Assembly (NCBI GenBank): GCA_964650685.1
Contig: CAZYUW010000175.1
Span: 1-9,141 of the forward strand
Reading direction: 5' to 3'
From: Nitratifractor sp964650685
Lineage (GTDB): Bacteria; Campylobacterota; Campylobacteria; Campylobacterales; Sulfurovaceae
DNA length: 9,141 nucleotides
The notes under the pieces are model-generated. The model did not search any database, had not been told where the DNA came from, and saw nothing but the letters and a program-made list of their open reading frames with translations. Below are positions 1 through 6,196 of this stretch, piece after piece (within the stretch, counting starts at the first letter, position 1; each line of letters begins with the position of its first letter). A program made the position numbers and the translations under genes.

Positions 1-48
1 GCGGACTCCATAGAGATCGTCGAAGAGAGGCGAGATACGCTTTTTTGA
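1..48 (+). CDS. possible 3' end of a gene entering from the left (unidentified)
   Basis: Frame 1 is open from the window edge through 15 codons and ends in TGA at 46-48; the residues read ADSIEIVEERRDTLF. The codons (ATA, GAG, GTC, GAA) match the usage of the confident genes here. If real, the gene would be convergent with pdxA, leaving a 39-base gap between the two stops. Fifteen residues are too few to identify a family. A minus-strand gene following pdxA is the competing reading: a frame from a TTG at 65-63 runs off the edge in ISMES, which faintly resembles the start of TsaD, but it has no Shine-Dalgarno sequence. Existence of the + strand tail is a guess from frame and codon character only. 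Confidence 0.35.
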   Translation, partial: ADSIEIVEERRDTLF

Positions 49-87
49 CCCCTGCCTTTTTTCAATTTAGTGTTGCATTATTCGCTT

Positions 88-1032
88 TTACGGTTTGTCG
101 TGATCGGCTATATATCTCAGGGCGTTCAGATAGCTTTGCGGATCGGGCGTGACTCTTCCATGTCCGTAGGCGATATCGAAAGCTGTGCCGTGATCGACCG
201 AAGTTCTGAGTACAGGCAGATTGAGCGATACATTTATACTCTCTTTGAAATATAGTGCCTTGAGTGGTATGAGACCCTGGTCGTGGTACATGGCGACATA
301 GTATCTGTATTTTTTTCTCGCTGCCGGAGTAAAAGCGGTATCCGGCACGAGAGGTCCGAAAAAGATTTTTTCATTGTCCGCTTTGAGATCCGCGAGCTCT
401 CTGTCGGCATCCTCGATAGCTCCTTTTATGATCTCCTCTTCGTCGCCGAGCACTCCGTTGTCGCCAGCGTGTGGGTTCAGCCCCAGTACCGCTATCTCTC
501 TCGCGCCGGTTTCTCTCTGAAAATCGCATAAAAATCGCGCGAGTCTTTTTCTGTTCATGCATCCCGGAACATCTTTCAGAGGAATGTGTTCGGTGTAGAG
601 CCCGACATACATTTCCGGGCACCCCAGCATCATGATGGCCTCTTTTTTGAGGATATCCCTCAGGGCATCGGTATGACCTTTGTATTTTATTCCGGCCAGA
701 CTCCAGGCCGTTTTGTGTATCGGCATGGTACAGATGGCATCTGCGCTCTTTTCGATCGCCATCGAGACGGCAAGCTCGAACGAAGCGAACGAGTAAGCAC
801 CGGAAGCGGCACTGACGACCCCGGGTTCTATCTCGAATGGTTCTGAGTCTGGCGAGACTGTATCTATATCGTGTGATACCTCTATCCCCAGCAGCTTCGC
901 CGCCCTCTCCAGCATGATAGGATCTATCGCATATACCGGTTCTATGATACATTTGACTTTATCGTGGTTTGCGAGGATAAGCTCGGCTCCGATACCATTG
1001 AGGTCTCCCGAGCTTATGACTACCTTTTTTAT
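88..1032 (-). CDS. pdxA: 4-hydroxythreonine-4-phosphate dehydrogenase PdxA, apparent ATA start
   Basis: Cytosolic enzyme of pyridoxal-5'-phosphate synthesis (DXP-dependent route). It oxidises 4-phosphohydroxy-L-threonine; the product is condensed with deoxyxylulose phosphate by PdxJ, encoded just upstream. Taking the ATA at 1032-1030 as residue 1 gives 314 residues, normal for the family. The N-terminus carries SSGDLNGIGAEL, equivalent to the family GDPAGIGPE motif. Then come the phosphate-binding GHT (H120, T121), the three metal ligands in TEHIPL (H149), NPHAGDNG (H188) and YHDQGL (H250), and the C-terminal RTSVDHGTAFDIA signature. The first ATG in frame (915-913, MLERAAK) would delete the conserved N-terminus. 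Between the pdxJ stop and that ATG there is no in-frame ATG, GTG or TTG. AAGGAG at 1044-1039 lies 6 bases before the ATA, so ATA is the best-placed start, unless base 1030 is a sequencing error. The gene follows pdxJ by 33 bases and is presumably cotranscribed. Confidence 0.93.
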   Translation of the reverse strand: MKKVVISSGDLNGIGAELILANHDKVKCIIEPVYAIDPIMLERAAKLLGIEVSHDIDTVSPDSEPFEIEPGVVSAASGAYSFASFELAVSMAIEKSADAICTMPIHKTAWSLAGIKYKGHTDALRDILKKEAIMMLGCPEMYVGLYTEHIPLKDVPGCMNRKRLARFLCDFQRETGAREIAVLGLNPHAGDNGVLGDEEEIIKGAIEDADRELADLKADNEKIFFGPLVPDTAFTPAARKKYRYYVAMYHDQGLIPLKALYFKESINVSLNLPVLRTSVDHGTAFDIAYGHGRVTPDPQSYLNALRYIADHDKP

Positions 1033-1038
1033 CGTGAT

Positions 1039-1044
1039 CTCCTT
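1039..1044 (-). promoter_or_regulatory. Shine-Dalgarno site of pdxA that points to an ATA start
   Basis: Read on the minus strand this is AAGGAG, six bases before ATA AAA AAG GTA. The spacing is optimal for the ATA and too short for the in-frame ACG (1035-1033) or ATC (1038-1036). It is the main evidence that translation begins at 1032 rather than at the distant ATG at 915. Confidence 0.75.
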
Positions 1045-1065
1045 GGTATCGTATCCGGTTTCGTT

Positions 1066-1848
1066 CTATCCCGAAATCAGATCTTTCATATCTCTGATAG
1101 CTTTCTCCAGCCCGCAAAAGACAGATCTGGCAATGATGCTCTGACCTATATTGAGTTCTTCGATGGTTTCTATTTCGCAAACTGGTTTTATATTGTGGTA
1201 GTTCAATCCATGTCCAGCTGCGACCATAAGCCCGAGTTCGGCTGAATCATAACTGAGTCTTCTGAGTTTTTTCAATTCATTCGCAAGCATATTTTTCAAT
1301 TTTTCTCTGGGCAATTTAAGCTCCTCGATCGCGTAGGGGGTACCTCTGAGGCCTCCGTAAAGCATAGCAAAGATATTGGCGTATCTACCGGTATGGAACT
1401 CTATCCAGTCGACTCCCAACTCTTTTGCCGCCTCTACCATTTTTCTATTGGGATCTATAAACAACGAGACCTCGATTTCTGCGTCATGTAATCTTTTGAT
1501 GGTATTTTTGAGGGAATTTCGTGACGATATGATATCCAGTCCCCCTTCGGTAGTGATCTCTTCTCTCCTTTCCGGAACCAGTGTCGCTCGTAGAGGCTTA
1601 TGTTCGCACGCGAAATCTATTATCTCTTCGTTGTTGGCGCACTCCATATTTACAGGCAGTGGTGATAGTTTTATGATTTTGGCTGCATCAATATCATTTA
1701 TGTGTCTGCGATCTTCTCTCAAATGTATCGTGATATGGTCCGCTCCGGCATGAGAACATATACTCAAGGCGTGCAAAGGGTCCGGATCGTTTATTCTTCG
1801 AGCTTCTCTCAATACGGCTATATGGTCTATGTTGATACCGAGTTTCAT
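1066..1848 (-). CDS. pdxJ: pyridoxine 5'-phosphate synthase PdxJ
   Basis: Cytosolic TIM-barrel enzyme that condenses 1-deoxy-D-xylulose 5-phosphate with the PdxA product to make pyridoxine 5'-phosphate. The protein has 260 residues, slightly longer than the roughly 243 of E. coli and as expected for the Campylobacterota form. Visible signatures are NIDHIAVLREAR (residues 6-17), the phosphate and substrate segment ITIHLREDRRHI (39-50, with H42), the catalytic glutamate in NMEC (E69, matching E. coli E70), FHTGRYA (151-157), AGHGLNYHN (211-219, H213) and the C-terminal IGQSIIARSVF. The ATG start is preceded by AGGAG at 1859-1855 with 6 bases spacing. It is the first gene of the pdxJ-pdxA operon and has its own extended -10 promoter. 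The extra length lies around residues 160-190, between the HTGRYA and GHGL motifs. Confidence 0.97.
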   Translation of the reverse strand: MKLGINIDHIAVLREARRINDPDPLHALSICSHAGADHITIHLREDRRHINDIDAAKIIKLSPLPVNMECANNEEIIDFACEHKPLRATLVPERREEITTEGGLDIISSRNSLKNTIKRLHDAEIEVSLFIDPNRKMVEAAKELGVDWIEFHTGRYANIFAMLYGGLRGTPYAIEELKLPREKLKNMLANELKKLRRLSYDSAELGLMVAAGHGLNYHNIKPVCEIETIEELNIGQSIIARSVFCGLEKAIRDMKDLISG

Positions 1849-1877
1849 AAATCGCTCCTGTAGTAATCATTGGTATG

Positions 1878-1886
1878 ATTATAGCA
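1878..1886 (-). promoter_or_regulatory. extended -10 promoter of pdxJ-pdxA
   Basis: On the minus strand the bases read TGCTATAAT, a perfect -10 hexamer with the TGn extension typical of housekeeping promoters in Campylobacterota. No convincing TTGACA -35 box is seen, which is usual for this group. Transcription should start near 1871, giving a leader of about 23 bases before the pdxJ ATG. Confidence 0.75.
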
Positions 1887-2163
1887 CAGCAAGTCATTTC
1901 AGTACCAGCAGAAGTCTGCATTTTACTCTCTTTTGGCTTCGATAGCCCGACAGGCCACTACTCGGTCTTGTTGGTTCTGTGTGAATTCACTATCGTCCGC
2001 ATATCGGGTTTTGTTTTCTCTGGCGTTTTGAGAGCTTGACCGATTATCCGCTTTTTTGATACAGACTTTCATCGGTCCTTTTCGCGGCAGCGGCGCGCTT
2101 CCATCCTTCCTAGGCGAGGCGGCACCTTTATACTATCGAGTAAGAAACAAACAATGACATTTG
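1887..2163. other. divergent intergenic region between pdxJ and argG
   Basis: Between the pdxJ and argG promoters lie about 275 bases with no confident gene. The section 2086-2126 is markedly G+C rich (runs such as GCGGCAGCGGCGCGC and GGCGAGGCGGCACC), followed by an A+T-rich strip leading to the argG promoter. I saw no clear strong hairpin with a T-run, no tRNA fold and no recognisable structural RNA. A minus-strand -10-like TAGTAT (2135-2130) could serve the doubtful ORF at 2072-1923. Confidence 0.4.
1923..2072 (-). CDS. doubtful small ORF (49 residues) upstream of pdxJ
   Basis: An ATG at 2072-2070 opens 49 codons closed by TAA at 1925-1923. AAAAGGA lies only about three bases before the ATG, so a Shine-Dalgarno sequence is present but tight. 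The peptide is strongly hydrophilic (it starts MKVCIKKADNRSSSQ and ends CRAIEAKRE) and contains no leucine, glycine, proline, histidine or tryptophan. That composition is unusual for a real cytosolic protein, and it uses CGG and CGA arginine codons more than the neighbouring genes. No known family comes to mind. It could equally be chance open frame in the long divergent intergenic region. It is listed because nothing else accounts for this stretch. Confidence 0.2.
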   Translation of the reverse strand: MKVCIKKADNRSSSQNARENKTRYADDSEFTQNQQDRVVACRAIEAKRE

Positions 2164-2172
2164 TGCTAAAAT
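2164..2172 (+). promoter_or_regulatory. extended -10 promoter of argG
   Basis: TGCTAAAAT is an extended -10 element close to the one in front of pdxJ. It predicts a start of transcription near 2179 and a leader of about 20 bases. An upstream ATG at 2154 lies before this promoter and so would not be on the transcript, which supports the argG start at 2199. Confidence 0.6.
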
Positions 2173-2198
2173 CTCCCGAAAAATCAAAAGGTACCCCG

Positions 2199-3521
2199 AT
2201 GTCTAAAAGAGAGATCAAAAAAGCTGTTCTGGCGTACTCAGGTGGTCTGGATACCAGTATCATTCTGAAGTGGCTGCAGGATGAGTACGGGTGTGAAGTG
2301 GTTACATTCACGGCCGATCTCGGGCAGGGCGAAGAGGTGGAGCCGGCCAGGGAAAAGGCTCTCAAGCTCGGTATCAAGGAGGAGAATATCTTTATCCTCG
2401 ATCTTCAGGAGGAGTTCGTGGGAGATTTTGTATTCCCCATGTTCAGGGCCAATGCGATATACGAAGGGGAGTATCTGCTGGGTACTTCCATCGCAAGACC
2501 TCTCATAGCCAAAAAACAGATAGAGATAGCTCGCCAGACGGGAGCGGATGCCGTAGCCCATGGTGCTACCGGCAAAGGCAACGATCAGGTTCGTTTCGAG
2601 TTGGGCTACTTGAGCCTCGATCCGTCCATAGCCGTCATAGCGCCGTGGCGTGAGTGGGATCTCAACAGTAGAGAGAAACTGCTCAAGTACGCCGAGGAGC
2701 ATGGTATCGAGATAGACAAAAAAGGCAAAAAGTCTCCATACAGCATGGATGCGAATCTACTGCATATCTCGTACGAGGGGCAGATACTGGAGGATCCCGC
2801 CGAAGAGCCAGAAGAGGACATGTGGCTGTGGACGAACTCGCCGGAGCAGGCTCCGGACAAGGCGGAATACATAAGCATAGAGTACAAAAATGGTGATCCC
2901 ATAGCCATAAACGGTGAGCCTATGAGCCCTGCCACGATACTGCGTACGCTCAACGAGTATGGCAACAAACATGGAATAGGGCGTATCGACATAGTGGAAA
3001 ACAGATATGTAGGCATGAAAGCCAGAGGGTGCTACGAAACCCCGGGCGGAACCATAATGCTCAAGGCGCACAGAGCTATCGAATCCATATGTTTGGACAG
3101 AGAAGAGGCTCATATGAAAGACGAGATGATGCCGCGTTACGCCTCTTTGATATACAACGGATATTGGTGGTCACCCGAGAGGGAGATGCTGCAGGCGGCC
3201 ATAGATCGTACGCAGAGATATGTCGAAGGCGAAGTGAGGCTCAAGCTCTACAAGGGCAATGTAATGGTGGTTGGCAGAAACTCGCCGGTCTCGCTCTACT
3301 CTCCGGAGCACTCTACATTCGAAGAGGACGAAGTGTACAACCAGAAAGACGCGGAGGGCTTCATCAGGCTCAACGCTCTGCGCTTCACGATAGAAGGCCA
3401 AAAACAGCCCGGTCGTCATACCGCCAAAGAAGACGAAGGTGACGAGATATGCAGGATCGAAACCGGTTCGAGTACCATTTGCGAAAAGATCAAAAACTTT
3501 TTTGGATTTGGCAAAAAGTAG
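2199..3521 (+). CDS. argG: argininosuccinate synthase ArgG, with C-terminal tail
   Basis: Cytosolic enzyme of arginine synthesis that joins citrulline and aspartate, using ATP, to give argininosuccinate. The N-type ATP pyrophosphatase loop AYSGGLDTS is at residues 12-20, followed by TADLGQGEE, YLLGTSIARPLIAK, the substrate segment AHGATGKGNDQVRFE, and MSPATILRTLN in the C-terminal domain. The ATG at 2199 was chosen because AAAAGG lies 7 bases upstream and the product begins just before the conserved core; an in-frame ATG at 2154 would add 15 atypical residues and sits upstream of the likely promoter. The product is 440 residues, whereas related enzymes end at about 400-406. Residues from about 400 onward form an extra charged tail ending KIKNFFGFGKK. 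The tail shows no break in codon use, so it looks genuine, but its role is unknown. Confidence 0.97.
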   Translation: MSKREIKKAVLAYSGGLDTSIILKWLQDEYGCEVVTFTADLGQGEEVEPAREKALKLGIKEENIFILDLQEEFVGDFVFPMFRANAIYEGEYLLGTSIARPLIAKKQIEIARQTGADAVAHGATGKGNDQVRFELGYLSLDPSIAVIAPWREWDLNSREKLLKYAEEHGIEIDKKGKKSPYSMDANLLHISYEGQILEDPAEEPEEDMWLWTNSPEQAPDKAEYISIEYKNGDPIAINGEPMSPATILRTLNEYGNKHGIGRIDIVENRYVGMKARGCYETPGGTIMLKAHRAIESICLDREEAHMKDEMMPRYASLIYNGYWWSPEREMLQAAIDRTQRYVEGEVRLKLYKGNVMVVGRNSPVSLYSPEHSTFEEDEVYNQKDAEGFIRLNALRFTIEGQKQPGRHTAKEDEGDEICRIETGSSTICEKIKNFFGFGKK

Positions 3522-3532
3522 AATCTTTGAAG

Positions 3533-3552
3533 CCGACAAAGAGGAGCGTCGG
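3533..3552. repeat. weak inverted repeat between convergent argG and the membrane-protein gene
   Basis: CCGAC (3533-3537) and GTCGG (3548-3552) form a perfect 5-bp stem around a 10-base loop, extendable by one G-T pair. It lies between the two convergent stop codons, the expected place for a shared terminator. There is no T-run on either side, so intrinsic termination is doubtful. Confidence 0.25.
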
Positions 3553-3554
3553 TC

Positions 3555-4076
3555 TCAGTGCCGCAGCTTCTGCATCATGAACTCATAGAGCTGAACTGGC
3601 CTGAAAGCGAAAGAGTCTTTCCCTGTGATACGGTGGGGTAGATACTCCAGCAAAAAATATACAATCCAGAGCATCGGATAGAATGCTTTGTACTCCGTCT
3701 TGAAAGATCTCGTGGTGTAGTGCTCCCTGAACCACTTCAGGGCACTCGAACTACCCGCATGCACCAGCAGCAGCTGCATGGCGAACACCAGTCCCCATAC
3801 GGCATAGGTCATACCCAATATGACGACTCCGGCCCGTGGCCCGTACAGAGATACCCCCATCGCGAAAAACAGCGCCAGATACAGAGCGAACGAGTAGAAA
3901 CCCAAAGACGCGATAACCACCACGATGGAAAAAGCCAGGAGCAGAGCTCCGAACATCTCTATAGCCTGCTGATAACTCTGCTGCTCTTCGAAGCTGGGGC
4001 TGCTCCACGCCCCCGCCAGCAGAAACAAAAAGGCGGCGGCAACACTGCCTGCAAATATCAGATAGTCTCTTTTCAT
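3555..4076 (-). CDS. small multi-pass membrane protein of unknown function
   Basis: I do not recognise a family. The 173 residues start MKRDYLIFAG and contain hydrophobic stretches at about 5-23, 41-58, 60-78 and 82-105, with a shorter one at about 131-145. This suggests four or five inner-membrane helices. A charged stretch (about 113-131, KWFREHYTTRSFKTEYK) and a basic C-terminus (ending MMQKLRH) flank the last segment. The gene starts 15 bases after the stop of the oligopeptidase gene on the same strand, so the two are probably cotranscribed. The leader holds AGG-CAGG next to the ATG, a weak Shine-Dalgarno sequence, and also a TATAAT seven bases before the start, which looks too close to the ATG for an ordinary promoter. 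A functional link with the peptidase is suggested only by adjacency. Confidence 0.85.
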   Translation of the reverse strand: MKRDYLIFAGSVAAAFLFLLAGAWSSPSFEEQQSYQQAIEMFGALLLAFSIVVVIASLGFYSFALYLALFFAMGVSLYGPRAGVVILGMTYAVWGLVFAMQLLLVHAGSSSALKWFREHYTTRSFKTEYKAFYPMLWIVYFLLEYLPHRITGKDSFAFRPVQLYEFMMQKLRH

Positions 4077-4091
4077 CCTGCCTATTATATC

Positions 4092-6059
4092 CTAACCCGC
4101 ATCCGCAGCTATATCGTACAGCTTCAGCAGCGCGCCGGTGTCGGCCTCTCTGCCGAGCCATCTACGATATAGACTACTCATATCTTCCTCTCCGCCTCTT
4201 TGGAGTATCCATTTCAGATAGCCGAGCGCTTTGTCTTTTCTGAAACTGCCGTCTTCGTCGACGCACTCGAAAAACGCGTCGGCACTCATGACTTCGGCCC
4301 ATTTGTAGCTGTAGTACCCTGCCGCGTAGCCTCCCGAAAATATGTGCGCGAAACCGTGCTGGAAGCGGTTGTACGACGGTGGCTTCAATACGGAGCACTC
4401 CTCTCTGACGCTCTCTATCAGATCCTGCACCTCTTCGGCGCGATGAATCTTTTGATGGAGTTTGAAATCGAAAAGCGCGAACTCTATCTGTCTGCACATC
4501 CCCATTCCCGCCTGGAAGTTTTTGGAGGCTTTGATCTTGTCGAGCAGCATATCTGGTATCGTTTCCGTGTTCTTGTAGTGCTTGCCGAGTCGTCGGAGGA
4601 TGCTTTTTTCGTAGGCGAAATTTTCCAGAAACTGGCTGGGGAATTCGATCGCGTCCCACGCGACACCGTTTATGCCGCTGATAGATCGCTCTTCGCGGGT
4701 GCTGAAGAGATGATGGATCGCATGACCCATTTCGTGAAAGAGTGTGACCACATCGTCGTGTCTGAGCAGCGAAGGGTTCTCGTCGTCAGTCGGTGGGAAG
4801 TTGGCTATGACAAAGGCGCTTGGCAAATGTCTGCGTCCGTGCGTGTCGACAAATCCACTTTCCCAGTCGTGCATCCACGCTCCTCCTCGCTTGGAAGCGC
4901 GCGCTTCGAGATCGAAGTATATGCGACCCGACAGACTGCCCTGGTTATAGAGATCGTAAACCCTGACGCTGTCGTGCCATACGGATGTCTCCGAGGCTTT
5001 GAATTCGATGCCGAAAAGTTCCGATACGATTTCGAGCAATCCAACCAAAACACTCTGCAGTTCGAAATATGCTTTGGTATCTCTCTCGTCGAAATCGTAC
5101 AACTCTTTTTTCAGCTTCTCCGCATAGTATGCCGTATCGTAACTGGCGAGATTGTCTATTCCGTCAAGTTGGCGCGCGAACTCCCGGAGCCTGCGAAGCT
5201 CCTCTCCGGCCTGCGCGATCGATGGGCGCAACAGCTCGTATAAAAATCCCAATACACTCTCCTGAGAATCGGCGTCTCTGCTCTGGAGTGCGTACTCGCT
5301 GTAGTTTTCATATCCCAGCAATCCGGCTTTTTCAAATCTGAGCTCCAGGATGCGGTCTATGACGGTCGAGTTTTCCGGTGCTCTGGTATTGTAGGCTCTA
5401 TATATTTTCTCTCTCAGTTCCCTGTTGGGTCCGTATGTCATATAGGCGATATAGCTTGGCATCTGTAGCGTAAAACGCCATTTGTCCATACCGTTTTCCG
5501 TGAAATGCGCACTTTTCAGATCGCTTTCGGGTATGCCTTCGACATCCTCCTGGTTCTCTATCACCATCTCCCAGCTGTTCGTGGCCTCCAGAAGGTTCTG
5601 CGAGAAGGTGTTCGAGAGCTCGCTCAGTTCCATATCTATCTTTTCGAGCCTTTTTTTCTCTTCGTCGGAGAGCTCCGCACCGGCAAGCCTGAAGTCTCTC
5701 GTTTCGTTTTGCAGTACCCTGCGTCGCTGCGGATTCTCGCTTTCGAGTCTTTTTAGTATCCCATAGAGTGCTTCGTTTTGGGTTACTTCGCTGTGAAATC
5801 TACTCAGCAGGGGCAGACAGGCTTCGTAGGCTTTTTGGGTCTCTTCGCAGTTATCTACCGAATTCAGATGAGACAAAGGAGTGAAAAACACCTCCCTCTC
5901 TTCGTCCATATCCTGCATGGCTCCCACTGTCGTATCGTAATCGTGCCTGTCGCTTCGGACTATCTCTTCGATCCTTTCGGAGTGTCTCTTCAGGAGTGCT
6001 TCGAGTCTCTCCGGAAAGTCTCTCAAGTCGTTTTTGTCGAGATCGAACTCTTTGAACAA
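4092..6059 (-). CDS. prlC: M3-family zinc oligopeptidase (oligopeptidase A / PrlC type)
   Basis: Cytosolic zinc metallopeptidase that degrades short peptides, including cleaved signal peptides in E. coli. The 655-residue length fits the family (about 680 in E. coli). The HExxH site is FHEMGHAIHH with H442, E443 and H446; the third zinc ligand is the glutamate in WDAIEFPSQF (E472). The C-terminal substrate-binding block FSGGYAAGYYSYKWAEV (574-590) with its conserved tyrosines is intact. The N-terminal part is the usual helical domain, with no signal peptide. The start is TTG at 6059-6057: AAGGA lies 6 bases upstream and no better in-frame start exists. It has its own extended -10 promoter and is followed by the unknown membrane-protein gene. 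The symbol reflects family likeness; M3 peptidases of subfamily M3A are similar to one another. Confidence 0.94.
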   Translation of the reverse strand: MFKEFDLDKNDLRDFPERLEALLKRHSERIEEIVRSDRHDYDTTVGAMQDMDEEREVFFTPLSHLNSVDNCEETQKAYEACLPLLSRFHSEVTQNEALYGILKRLESENPQRRRVLQNETRDFRLAGAELSDEEKKRLEKIDMELSELSNTFSQNLLEATNSWEMVIENQEDVEGIPESDLKSAHFTENGMDKWRFTLQMPSYIAYMTYGPNRELREKIYRAYNTRAPENSTVIDRILELRFEKAGLLGYENYSEYALQSRDADSQESVLGFLYELLRPSIAQAGEELRRLREFARQLDGIDNLASYDTAYYAEKLKKELYDFDERDTKAYFELQSVLVGLLEIVSELFGIEFKASETSVWHDSVRVYDLYNQGSLSGRIYFDLEARASKRGGAWMHDWESGFVDTHGRRHLPSAFVIANFPPTDDENPSLLRHDDVVTLFHEMGHAIHHLFSTREERSISGINGVAWDAIEFPSQFLENFAYEKSILRRLGKHYKNTETIPDMLLDKIKASKNFQAGMGMCRQIEFALFDFKLHQKIHRAEEVQDLIESVREECSVLKPPSYNRFQHGFAHIFSGGYAAGYYSYKWAEVMSADAFFECVDEDGSFRKDKALGYLKWILQRGGEEDMSSLYRRWLGREADTGALLKLYDIAADAG

Positions 6060-6098
6060 ACCGTATCCTTTTTGTAATAGGCATTGAAATAAAAATGT

Positions 6099-6107
6099 AT
6101 TCTATCA
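6099..6107 (-). promoter_or_regulatory. extended -10 promoter of the oligopeptidase gene
   Basis: Read on the minus strand this is TGATAGAAT, an extended -10 element. Transcription would begin near 6092, leaving about 33 bases before the TTG start. It lies in the divergent gap between this gene and the C92-type hydrolase gene. Confidence 0.55.
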
Positions 6108-6173
6108 CACGGAGCTGATGTCGTTTGTGTCTCGGACAGGTATCTGTAGATATGGAGTTAAGAGCAGACAGTG

Positions 6174-6179
6174 TAGAAT
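6174..6179 (+). promoter_or_regulatory. possible -10 box for the C92-type hydrolase gene
   Basis: TAGAAT matches the -10 consensus well but lacks a correctly spaced TGn and a -35 box. If used, transcription would begin near 6186, which would favour the later TTG start at 6242 over the GTG at 6197 and exclude the ATG at 6152. Confidence 0.25.
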
Positions 6180-6196
6180 GTCGAAAAGGATCCGGC

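Noticed and set aside
88..915. pdxA starting at the ATG at 915
   Set aside because: This would remove 39 residues including the conserved GDLNGIG motif, and the open frame upstream translates into exactly that motif with a Shine-Dalgarno sequence before it.
2086..2126. A structural RNA (SRP RNA, RNase P or tmRNA) in the G+C-rich intergenic segment
   Set aside because: I looked for the conserved cores of these RNAs (GGAAGGAAGCAGCC-like, RNase P and tmRNA ends) and found no convincing match or fold.
2154..2198. argG starting at the ATG at 2154
   Set aside because: The added 15 residues are not typical of ArgG, have no Shine-Dalgarno sequence, and would overlap the extended -10 promoter at 2164-2172.
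4084..4089. TATAAT on the minus strand just before the membrane-protein gene, as a promoter
   Set aside because: It lies 7 bases before the ATG, so the transcript would be essentially leaderless; it has no TGn extension. Read-through from the peptidase gene is more likely.
4200..5243. A 347-codon open frame on the + strand
   Set aside because: It lies wholly antisense to the oligopeptidase gene, whose zinc site and other motifs are intact; the reading is a shadow of that gene's codon bias and resembles no family.
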